From an uncultured Oscillospiraceae bacterium (GTDB lineage: Bacteria > Bacillota > Clostridia > Oscillospirales > Ruminococcaceae): DNA of 13,967 nt. This document shows positions 7,331 through 12,753 of the stretch, piece by piece. The DNA is taken from NCBI GenBank assembly GCA_910578965.1, contig CAJTSP010000066.1:1-13967 (forward strand), in the 5' to 3' direction. Position numbers and translations under genes: made by a program. Each line of letters opens with the position of its first letter. Position 1 is the stretch's first letter. Under the pieces are notes generated by a model. That model had not been told where the DNA came from. It saw only the letters and a program-made list of their open reading frames with translations, and did no database searches.

Positions 7331-7360
7331 GCCGTTCGCTTCACTGCCGACGAAAGCGCC
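7331..7360 (-). repeat. Fragment related to the repeat at 10031-10057
   Basis: Read on the minus strand this segment carries CTTTCGTCGGCAGTGAAGCG followed by AACGGC. It matches 10032-10057 on the plus strand except at three positions (A/G, C/T and C/A). The shared core TTTCGTC[A/G]GCAG also occurs in the 10650-10696 copy, making at least three members in the window. Confidence 0.6.
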
Positions 7361-7369
7361 GCCCCCCTC

Positions 7370-7420
7370 GCCGGCCAGCGGATGGCAGCAGGGCGCAGGT
7401 TTTTGCCGGCCAGCGGATGG
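7370..7420. repeat. 16-bp direct repeat pair
   Basis: GCCGGCCAGCGGATGG occurs identically at 7370-7385 and 7405-7420, 35 bp apart start to start. It may reflect a small tandem duplication inside the repeat-rich region. Confidence 0.55.
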
Positions 7421-7500
7421 AAAAACGTGGGTTTTTATCGTCTCGGGCCGGACGCTTTCCCTTTTTGGCATCCATGGCCGAATTTTTTCCATCCCAAAAA

Positions 7501-7627
7501 CTCACCGCGTGGAAATTTCCGCGCGGCAGGATGGGGGTCCAGGGGGATAATGTCCCCCTGGATTAGCCTATTGATGGGGGTCTGGGGGCGCCCCCCAGAT
7601 TGGCCCTGTACGATTGGCCCTATATCC
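7501..7627 (-). repeat. Stop-proximal hairpin module after the HAD gene
   Basis: Read away from the HAD stop codon, the module gives two GGCCAATC motifs, hairpin TCTGGGGG/CCCCCAGA (7581-7599), a second related unit with hairpin TCCAGGGGGA/TCCCCCTGGA (7538-7562), then a 22-bp near-palindrome of CCGCG[T/C]GGAAA arms (7505-7526). The same order of motifs follows ilvE at 9586-9655, also just after the stop and in the same direction relative to the gene; here one hairpin unit is duplicated. It starts within a few bases of the HAD stop. It may act as a 3'-end or bidirectional transcription barrier, although no T-run follows. Confidence 0.65.
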
Positions 7628-8284
7628 TTACAGCTTCCCCTCCCGCAGCCAGGCCAGCACCTCGTGCAGATCGCGGGCGCAGGCGGTATACAGGGCGGCC
7701 AGTTCGGGGGTAGGCGGGTCCATATCCGGCACCATCACGGTTATAAACCCGCCGGCCGCGCCCGCCCGCACCCCGTTGGGGCTGTCCTCCAGCACAAGAG
7801 ACGCGGCGGGGGATGCGCTAAGCGCGTCGGCCGCCCGAAGGAAGATCTCCGGGTCGGGCTTGGAACGGGCCACATCGTCCCCCGCAACCACCGCGTCAAA
7901 AGCGTTTTGCAGCCCGGCCGTGCGCAGATGCCCCTCCACCGTCACCCGCCGGCTGGAGGAGGCCACCGCCCGCGGGATGCCGTGCGCCGCAAGCCAGGCC
8001 AGCAGCTCGGGCAGGCCGGGCTTTGCCCGCAGCAGGCCGTCGGTGTCCAGCCGGGCCATCCGGGCGCGCTGGGCAGCCTGGGCGCGGGCATAATCCAGCT
8101 CCGGGCCGAACATCTCCTCTGCCGCCTGCCGGATGCCCTCCTCGTTGCGGCCCCGGATGCGGCTGGCCTGCTCATCGGTCATCTCAAAGCCCTGCTCTGC
8201 CAACGCCTCTTTCCAATAGGCGATGCTTGGGCGCTCGGTATCAAACATTAGCCCGTCCATATCAAAAATAACCGCCTCGATCAT
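7628..8284 (-). CDS. HAD-superfamily hydrolase, subfamily IA (phosphoglucomutase-like phosphatase)
   Basis: Predicted cytoplasmic phosphatase or beta-phosphoglucomutase-like enzyme acting on a small phosphorylated metabolite; the substrate is not evident. The 218-aa protein starts at ATG 8284, preceded by GGAGGG; the frame extends 33 codons further upstream without a ribosome binding site. Motif I is DMDGLMFDTE with nucleophile Asp8 and acid/base Asp10, followed by the helical cap (about 15-90). Motif II is the Ser cluster 109-111 (AVASSSRR), motif III Lys142 (SKPDPEIF), and motif IV Glu166-Asp167 (VLEDSPNGVRAG). All catalytic residues are present and the length is normal. It is divergently arranged with ilvE, sharing the 8285-8512 region, and its stop is followed almost at once by a repeat module. 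Family call is firm; specific function open. Confidence 0.9.
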   Translation of the reverse strand: MIEAVIFDMDGLMFDTERPSIAYWKEALAEQGFEMTDEQASRIRGRNEEGIRQAAEEMFGPELDYARAQAAQRARMARLDTDGLLRAKPGLPELLAWLAAHGIPRAVASSSRRVTVEGHLRTAGLQNAFDAVVAGDDVARSKPDPEIFLRAADALSASPAASLVLEDSPNGVRAGAAGGFITVMVPDMDPPTPELAALYTACARDLHEVLAWLREGKL

Positions 8285-8333
8285 CCCATACCCTCCCTGT
8301 CTGCCATTCGGCCGACGCAAAGCGCCGGCCTTT

Positions 8334-8362
8334 ATTGTAGCACAAACCACCTCTGCGTGCAA
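8334..8362 (-). promoter_or_regulatory. Candidate promoter for the HAD gene
   Basis: On the minus strand TACAAT (complement of 8334-8339) lies 17 bp from TTGCAC (complement of 8357-8362). The -10 has 5 of 6 consensus bases and the -35 has 3. It would give a 5' leader of about 45 nt. Confidence 0.4.
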
Positions 8363-8388
8363 AAATGCGGTTTTCCCGCGCATAAATC

Positions 8389-8417
8389 TTGCGGCTTTGC
8401 CGCATCGGGATTATAAT
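8389..8417 (+). promoter_or_regulatory. Candidate promoter for ilvE
   Basis: A perfect TATAAT (8412-8417) is 17 bp from TTGCGG (8389-8394, three consensus matches). Transcription from about 8424 gives a leader of about 90 nt with three consecutive hairpins before the ribosome binding site. Confidence 0.45.
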
Positions 8418-8425
8418 GGTATCAA

Positions 8426-8490
8426 GCGGCCGGCCACAGGGCCGCGCCAAGGGCCTGCTGCAATTCAGCAGACGGCCTTTTGGGCCGTTT
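8426..8490 (+). promoter_or_regulatory. Structured ilvE leader with three hairpins
   Basis: Three perfect 6-bp stems follow one another: GCGGCC/GGCCGC (8426-8445), CTGCTG/CAGCAG (8455-8471) and ACGGCC/GGCCGT (8472-8488), the last followed by only two more T residues. The last two stems abut, so extending the third to 8470 would compete with the second. The leader is too short for a T-box. A simple attenuator or stability element is possible. Confidence 0.3.
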
Positions 8491-8512
8491 GCAAAGAGAG
8501 GGAATGGGAACT

Positions 8513-9583
8513 ATGCTGGACATTAAAATTACCCGCACCGAAACTCCCAAGGCAAAACCGCAGGACGAAAGCAAGCTGGGGTTTGGCCGTATCTTTACCG
8601 ACCATATGTTTGTGATGGATTACGACGAGGGCCAGGGTTGGCATGATGCGCGGATCGTACCCTATGCGCCGTTGGTGCTGGCCCCTGCCGCCTCGGTGTT
8701 CCATTATGCGCAGGAATGCTTTGAGGGCCTCAAGGCTTACCGCCGTGCAGACGGCAGGGTACAGCTATTCCGGCCGGACTGCAACGCACAGCGGCTGCGC
8801 GACACCCACGAGCGGCTGTGCATCCCCGCCATCCCGGTGGAGGATTTTGTGCAGGCGGTAAAGGCGCTGGTGTCGGTGGAAAAGGACTGGGTGCCCCATT
8901 TGGACGGCACTTCGCTTTATATCCGGCCTTTTACCATTGCAACCATGGAGCAGTTGGGGGTGCACGCCTCAAGCAGCTACCAGTTCCTTATTATCTGCTC
9001 ACCCAGCGGCGCATACTATGCCGAGGGGATCAACCCGGTAAAAATTTATGTGGAAAGCGAGTATGTGCGCGCCTGCCCGGGGGGCACCGGAGCCATCAAG
9101 TGCGGCGGCAACTATGCAGCCTCGATCAAAGCGGGCGAAAAAGCCGAGCAGCTCGGCTATAGCCAAGTGCTCTGGCTGGACGGCGCCGAGCGCAGATATG
9201 TGGAAGAAGTCGGCAGCATGAATATCTTCTTCAAGATTGGCGGCGAAATTTATACCGCCGCCACCGTGGGCACCGTACTGCCCGGCGTAACCCGCCGTAG
9301 CTGCATCGAGCTGCTGCGGGACTGGGGCTACACCGTCCATGAGGGCAGGCTGGCCATTGCGGACGTGATGAAAGCCGCCCGCGAGGGAACCCTGGAAGAA
9401 GTGTTTGGCACCGGCACCGCCGCGGTGGTAAGCCCGGTAAAGCAGTTGGATTACGGCAGCGAGAGCGCCCAGATCGGCGGCGGGAAGATCGGCCCCGTGA
9501 CCCAGAAGCTCTATGACACCCTTACTGGCATCCAGTGGGGCCGCCTGCCGGACGAAAAGGGCTGGATCCAGCCGGTGGATTGA
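8513..9583 (+). CDS. ilvE: Branched-chain amino acid aminotransferase (PLP fold type IV)
   Basis: Catalyses reversible transamination between 2-oxoglutarate/glutamate and the keto acids of leucine, isoleucine and valine, the last step of their synthesis; cytosolic. The 356-aa protein belongs to the longer BCAT type. ATG 8513 is chosen since GAGGGAA lies about 9 nt upstream; ATG 8504 is an in-frame alternative. Motifs in order: KLGFGRIFTDHMFVMDY (21-37), CFEGLKAYR (69-77), FRPDCNAQRL (86-95), IRPF (137-140), the PLP-binding Lys196 in IKCGGNYAAS, QVLWLDG (218-224), EEVGSMNIFF (231-240) with the cofactor-contacting glutamate, LPGVTRRS (256-263) and FGTGTAAVVSPV (298-309). All key residues are present. 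It stands alone, divergent from the HAD gene, with no other ilv/leu gene in view; its stop is followed by a repeat module. Confidence 0.95.
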   Translation: MLDIKITRTETPKAKPQDESKLGFGRIFTDHMFVMDYDEGQGWHDARIVPYAPLVLAPAASVFHYAQECFEGLKAYRRADGRVQLFRPDCNAQRLRDTHERLCIPAIPVEDFVQAVKALVSVEKDWVPHLDGTSLYIRPFTIATMEQLGVHASSSYQFLIICSPSGAYYAEGINPVKIYVESEYVRACPGGTGAIKCGGNYAASIKAGEKAEQLGYSQVLWLDGAERRYVEEVGSMNIFFKIGGEIYTAATVGTVLPGVTRRSCIELLRDWGYTVHEGRLAIADVMKAAREGTLEEVFGTGTAAVVSPVKQLDYGSESAQIGGGKIGPVTQKLYDTLTGIQWGRLPDEKGWIQPVD

Positions 9584-9585
9584 GT

Positions 9586-9655
9586 ATAGGCCAATCTGGG
9601 GGCCTATGGCCCCCAGACCCCCATCCTGCCGCGCGGAAAAAATCCGCGCGGTGAG
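9586..9655 (+). repeat. Stop-proximal hairpin module after ilvE
   Basis: Beginning 2 nt after the ilvE stop codon, this module has a GGCCAATC motif, a perfect 10-bp stem TCTGGGGGCC/GGCCCCCAGA (9595-9617), a linker ACCCCCATCCTG, and a CCGCGCGG/CCGCGCGG stem (9629-9651) followed by TGAG. The same order is found after the HAD stop on the other strand. It is then followed by about 32 bp of unique sequence and the 315-bp repeat. Function unknown; no T-run. Confidence 0.65.
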
Positions 9656-9687
9656 AAAATAATCGCTGCAAACCCCGCTGAGCCAAG

Positions 9688-10002
9688 CATCGCTTGACAA
9701 AGGGGAGCATAGTTTTTGGGGCAAAAGGCATAAAAAGCTCTTTTGCCCAAACGAAAGAACCTTTGCCCCAAAAACTCCGCAGGACTGGCAGGGCAAGGCC
9801 AGTGGTGCGATGACAAGGCGGCGTGCCGCAGGAATCCTTCCGATGTTTCGCGTTTTTTGTGTCAGCAAAAAATGCAGAAACATCGCATCCAGAGCAATGC
9901 CCGCGGCATTGCGCGGATTTCCTTAGAAAAAGGTACGCCAACACAGCCAGCGTGCCGCTGGAGCCCGGCTGACGGCATGTTACCCTTTGTTAAGGGATGC
10001 AA
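9688..10002 (+). repeat. Left copy of a 315-bp near-identical inverted repeat
   Basis: The reverse complement of this segment matches 11188-11502 over 315 bp without gaps, with mismatches only at 9935/11255 and 9984/11206. It is packed with self-complementary parts: AGTTTTTGGGGCAAA with its complement (9711-9725 and 9762-9776), ACTGGC/GCCAGT, a large CGATGTTTC...GAAACATCG stem with nested T/A arms (about 9840-9884), GCAATGCC/GGCATTGC and CCAGCG/CGCTGG. Open frames cross it on both strands, but none has a ribosome binding site or known protein character, so I treat it as non-coding. It lies upstream of the PH-domain gene. Confidence 0.9.
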
Positions 10003-10047
10003 GCGAACGACATGGGGCCAGTTTGCGATCACTTTCGTCAGCAGCGC
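10001..10047 (+). repeat. 47-bp direct repeat, copy 1
   Basis: It starts at the inner end of the 315-bp repeat with AAGCGAACGACATGGGGCCA and matches 10650-10696 at 45 of 47 positions. A second AGCGAACGGC follows just downstream. The two copies bracket the PH-domain gene. Confidence 0.8.
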
Positions 10048-10131
10048 AGCGAACGGCTAAAAAGCCATCCCCCGTGTCGGCAGCGGCCTTGGGCCGCACA
10101 CAAACCCCATCAACCGAAAGGAGGCCGCACC

Positions 10132-10632
10132 ATGGCCAAACTGAAAAGCGGAAGCTTTACGGTGAGCGTGGAGGAGGAGGAACTGCTCTGGACCGACCGG
10201 CGCAGGGTCCTTGGCATGCCCATCAGCTTTACCCGTTACAGCCTGACCGCCTCAAAGCTGCTGGTCAATACCGGGCTCATCAACCTGCACGAGGAGGAGG
10301 TGCGGCTCTACCGCATCCGGGACCTGCGGCTCTCCCAAAGCTTTGCCGAGCGCCTGTTTGGGGTGGGCAGTATCTGCGTCGAGAGCAGCGACGCCAGCGT
10401 GCCGCATCTCGATTTAATCCACGTTAAAAACCCGCGTAAGGTCAAGGACGTCCTGTCCCAGGCAGTAGAGGAGAGCCGGCGCAAAAACGGCATCCGCGCC
10501 ACCGAGATCATGAACGGCCCCCACACGCCCTTTGGCGACGGCCACGACGGCCCGGACGAACCCGGGGAGGGCGGCCTCTTCCCGGACGAGAACCAGAACG
10601 GCATCGACGACCGGCTTGAACACGAGGAGTAA
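10132..10632 (+). CDS. Bacterial PH-domain protein (YdbS/YdbT-like, bPH_2) with acidic tail
   Basis: A 166-aa protein whose residues about 18-112 fit the bacterial pleckstrin-homology-like domain: LLWTDRRRV at the start, RYSLTASKLLVNTGLI (35-50), EEEVRLYRIRDLRLSQSFAERLFGVGS (54-80) and SSDASVPHLDLIHVKNP (85-101). Related proteins are mostly membrane-associated and poorly characterised; this one has no membrane segment, so it is probably cytosolic. After a basic helix the C-terminus (about 130-166) is acidic and Gly/Pro-rich, with DENQNGIDD (152-160) fitting a DxNxNGxxD calcium-loop pattern. ATG 10132 follows AAAGGAGG by 7 nt; the frame upstream runs into repeat sequence and is rejected. It is bracketed by 47-bp direct repeats and lies inside the inverted-repeat cassette. 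Function unknown. Confidence 0.85.
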   Translation: MAKLKSGSFTVSVEEEELLWTDRRRVLGMPISFTRYSLTASKLLVNTGLINLHEEEVRLYRIRDLRLSQSFAERLFGVGSICVESSDASVPHLDLIHVKNPRKVKDVLSQAVEESRRKNGIRATEIMNGPHTPFGDGHDGPDEPGEGGLFPDENQNGIDDRLEHEE

Positions 10633-10649
10633 GCAGGCCATCCAAAACC

Positions 10650-10696
10650 AAGCGAACGACATGGGGCCAGTTTGAGATCACTTTCGTCGGCAGCGC
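10650..10696 (+). repeat. 47-bp direct repeat, copy 2
   Basis: Matches 10001-10047 except for A versus C at 10675 and G versus A at 10689. It begins 17 nt after the PH-domain gene stop. The remaining sequence to the zinc-ribbon gene is GC-rich, with a CCGCCG/CGGCGG hairpin at 10746-10759. Confidence 0.8.
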
Positions 10697-10868
10697 CCCG
10701 GCGCCTGTGCCCCGCATATCGGCCTGCGTCCTCTTTTTCAGGGCCCCGCCGTGCGGCGGCAGCGCCCCGTCAACGATAGGCCGCGCTGGATCAACCTTTG
10801 CAGCAACGCGCCCCGCCGGGCGGCTTTTTAAGCCATCCAGCGGAGCGTGTTTTCTATCTGGCCTGCGC

Positions 10869-11138
10869 TTACTTTTTCCAGCGCTTGAGGGTCGGGAACC
10901 ACTCCCGCATGGCCTGGCGGGCCTGCTCGGCGCTCATGCCCGGGTTGGCCCCGGCCATCTTCGGCACGCAGAACTCGACCATCTCCTCCATCCCTCCGTC
11001 AAAGGTAAAGGCCCCTTTTTCAAAGCAGTAGCGGCAGTAGTCCCCGTTTTTGCTGCCGTCGGCGTTGGTCCCGTACAGGGCTTCCTCGCCCATCGGCATC
11101 CCGCAGCTCTGGCAAAATTTCATCCCATTCTGTTCCAT
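10869..11138 (-). CDS. Small zinc-ribbon protein (putative zinc-ribbon domain family)
   Basis: An 89-aa protein with two CxxC zinc knuckles, C9-x2-C12 (FCQSCGMPM) and C35-x2-C38 (YCRYCFEKG), linked by YGTNADGSKNGDY. This is the pattern of the small putative zinc-ribbon family (Zn_ribbon_2), whose members typically continue with GAFT and a MEEMVEFC-like segment, as here at 43-57. The helical C-terminus is rich in Trp, Arg and Lys. The role is unknown; such proteins are presumed to bind nucleic acid or partner proteins. ATG 11138 is supported by AAAGGAGG 8 nt upstream; a second Met at residue 6 is possible. It converges with the PH-domain gene and starts 49 nt inside the right 315-bp repeat. 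Confidence 0.88.
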   Translation of the reverse strand: MEQNGMKFCQSCGMPMGEEALYGTNADGSKNGDYCRYCFEKGAFTFDGGMEEMVEFCVPKMAGANPGMSAEQARQAMREWFPTLKRWKK

Positions 11139-11187
11139 CGGTTTTTCCTCCTTTTATACCTGCATCCTCTGGTTTGTTGTTCTTCGG

Positions 11188-11502
11188 TTGCATCCCTTAA
11201 CAAAGAGTAACATGCCGTCAGCCGGGCTCCAGCGGCACGCTGGCTGTGTTGGCGCACCTTTTTCTAAGGAAATCCGCGCAATGCCGCGGGCATTGCTCTG
11301 GATGCGATGTTTCTGCATTTTTTGCTGACACAAAAAACGCGAAACATCGGAAGGATTCCTGCGGCACGCCGCCTTGTCATCGCACCACTGGCCTTGCCCT
11401 GCCAGTCCTGCGGAGTTTTTGGGGCAAAGGTTCTTTCGTTTGGGCAAAAGAGCTTTTTATGCCTTTTGCCCCAAAAACTATGCTCCCCTTTGTCAAGCGA
11501 TG
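11188..11502 (-). repeat. Right copy of the 315-bp near-identical inverted repeat
   Basis: Inverted copy of 9688-10002, 313 of 315 identical. Relative to the zinc-ribbon gene it sits upstream in the same orientation as the left copy relative to the PH-domain gene. Unlike the left copy it is not attached to the stop-proximal GC hairpin module: similarity ends within a few bases of 11502, and an unrelated segment with a terminator follows. Confidence 0.9.
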
Positions 11503-11537
11503 GTTATAGCTGCGCTGCTATGCCTTCAGGATACAGC

Positions 11538-11568
11538 AAAAACCCTGACACCGTGTGTCAGGGTTTTT
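11538..11568. terminator. Bidirectional intrinsic terminator
   Basis: AAAAACCCTGACAC (11538-11551) is perfectly complementary to GTGTCAGGGTTTTT (11555-11568) around a CGT loop. The A-run on one side and T-run on the other make it usable on both strands. On the minus strand it would end transcription from the WYL gene about 170 nt after its stop; on the plus strand it would stop transcription leaving the repeat cassette. Confidence 0.85.
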
Positions 11569-11738
11569 AAAAAAATCTGCAAATTGTTTGCGGGGCGCCC
11601 CCCTAAGGGGCGGTGATAAAACCGCACGCCAAAAACCCACGAAACAACGTTTTTATTTGGCGGCAACCTATGCGGCGGTTCCGCAAAAAACAAAGCCGCA
11701 AATTTTCCAAACTCTTTGCTTTCTTATCTTGCCGCCGC

Positions 11739-12635
11739 CTACTCCCGGTTTTGTTCGTAGATCTCTTTGGCCGCGTCCGCCAGCATCCCCCGCAGGTAGG
11801 CCGGCTCCAGCACCCGCACCCGCGGCCCCAGCGAGAGCAGGTAGCCCAACAGCCAGCCGTCCACCGGCATCCGGGCCCGGGCGATGAGGCTGCCGTCCGG
11901 CTGGCGCTCGATCCGGGCCGGATCAAACTCGTCCCAGGCCCGCCAGCCCAGCTCGGGCGGGAAGCGCAGCACCAGCTCGGGGAACTGGGGCTGGGGGCCT
12001 ATTTCCCCGGTCGGGTAGGGCCGCGGCACAAACGCCGTATCGGTGAGGGTGAGCGCGGCGATGCGGTTGAGCTTGAAGATGCGGAAATCCTGCCGCTCCA
12101 AACAAAAGGCCTTGAGATACCATTCCTTCGAGCGGAAGGCCAGCTTGAGCGGCTGCACCCGGCGCTGGCTGCGCTGGCCGGCCGTGTTCTCGTAGGTCAA
12201 AAGCACCTCCCGGTGCCGAGTCACCGCCGTTTTGAGGGTTTCGAACCGCGCGTTGTCGCTGGAAAAATCGCCCCAGCGGGAAAAATCCACCTCCAGCCAG
12301 TTCCCCGCGTCCAGCCCGAACAGGGCCGACAGCTTGGTAAGGGTCCCGCTGCCCGCCGCTCGGCCGGTGGCTGCCATGCTTTGCAGGGTAGTGAGCAGCT
12401 CGAGCCGCTCCTCCTCGCTGAGGGCCGCCTTGTCCAGCACATAGCCCCGCAGCAGCCGGATCCCGCCGCCCCGCCCCGGCTCGGCGTATACCGGGATGCC
12501 GCTGGCGCTCAAAGCCTCGATGTCCCGATAGATGGTGCGCTGGCTGACCTCAAACTCCCTTGCCAGTTCGGGCGCGCTCGCGCCGCCCTTTTCTACCAGG
12601 TAGTACAGGATGCGAAAGAGCCTGCCGTCCGCCAT
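11739..12635 (-). CDS. WYL-domain transcriptional regulator (YafY/DeoR-type HTH)
   Basis: A 298-aa DNA-binding regulator. Residues 5-60 form the HTH_11/DeoR-type winged helix (APELAREFEVSQRTIYRDIE, then GIPVYAEPGRGGGIRL). The WYL domain spans about 137-205 with the diagnostic W172-Y173-L174 in KEWYLKAFC and the RIFKLNRI segment (185-192). A C-terminal WCX-like extension (about 218-293) completes the standard architecture. WYL regulators sense nucleic acids or other ligands and often control stress, DNA-repair or defence genes; nothing here identifies its target. The start at 12635 is supported by GAGGAGG about 9 nt upstream. It lies 118 nt downstream of the amidase gene on the same strand and may be co-transcribed. 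The terminator at 11538-11568 is the nearest strong one downstream. Confidence 0.93.
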   Translation of the reverse strand: MADGRLFRILYYLVEKGGASAPELAREFEVSQRTIYRDIEALSASGIPVYAEPGRGGGIRLLRGYVLDKAALSEEERLELLTTLQSMAATGRAAGSGTLTKLSALFGLDAGNWLEVDFSRWGDFSSDNARFETLKTAVTRHREVLLTYENTAGQRSQRRVQPLKLAFRSKEWYLKAFCLERQDFRIFKLNRIAALTLTDTAFVPRPYPTGEIGPQPQFPELVLRFPPELGWRAWDEFDPARIERQPDGSLIARARMPVDGWLLGYLLSLGPRVRVLEPAYLRGMLADAAKEIYEQNRE

Positions 12636-12753
12636 ACTGCTGCCTCCTCTCGCTCAAAGCCGACGCCGAGCGTACGGCGGCTCGCCGGCAGCCCCCAGGG
12701 GCCGCTTTTGGCGGGGGTTTTATTTTGGGTGCGGCGTGCCCTGAGCAGAGGGG

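Larger units (their letters stand above)
7163..7500. other. Gene-free mosaic of short repeats between oppA and the HAD gene
   Basis: No gene with a ribosome binding site or recognisable protein is seen. The segment holds a CCCGC/GCGGG hairpin (about 7284-7298), a fragment related to the 47-bp repeat family (7331-7360, reverse orientation), a 16-bp direct repeat GCCGGCCAGCGGATGG at 7370-7385 and 7405-7420, and an AAAAAC/GTTTTT hairpin (7421-7436). It reads as accumulated repeat debris rather than a decayed gene. Confidence 0.4.

Noticed and set aside
7067..7627. CRISPR array
   Set aside because: Repeats here are few, of different kinds and unevenly spaced; there is no regular repeat-spacer pattern and no cas gene in the window.
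8418..8512. T-box riboswitch before ilvE
   Set aside because: The leader is only about 90 nt, with no room for the specifier stem, the conserved T-box bulge and a terminator/antiterminator pair.
9743..10060. Open frames within the 315-bp repeats on both strands (also 8999-9883, 9522-9944, 11154-11447 and 11246-11509)
   Set aside because: Several overlapping frames are open at once, none has a ribosome binding site, and the sequence is dominated by inverted repeats. Their recurrence follows from the duplicated DNA rather than from protein conservation.
10813..10829. Terminator after the PH-domain gene (CCGC/GCGG stem followed by CTTTTT)
   Set aside because: The stem is only 4 bp and lies about 180 nt after the stop codon; too weak to call.
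9584..11502. Insertion sequence or composite transposon
   Set aside because: The inverted repeats are suggestive, but the enclosed genes encode a PH-domain and a zinc-ribbon protein, not a transposase, and I see no target-site duplication at the outer ends.
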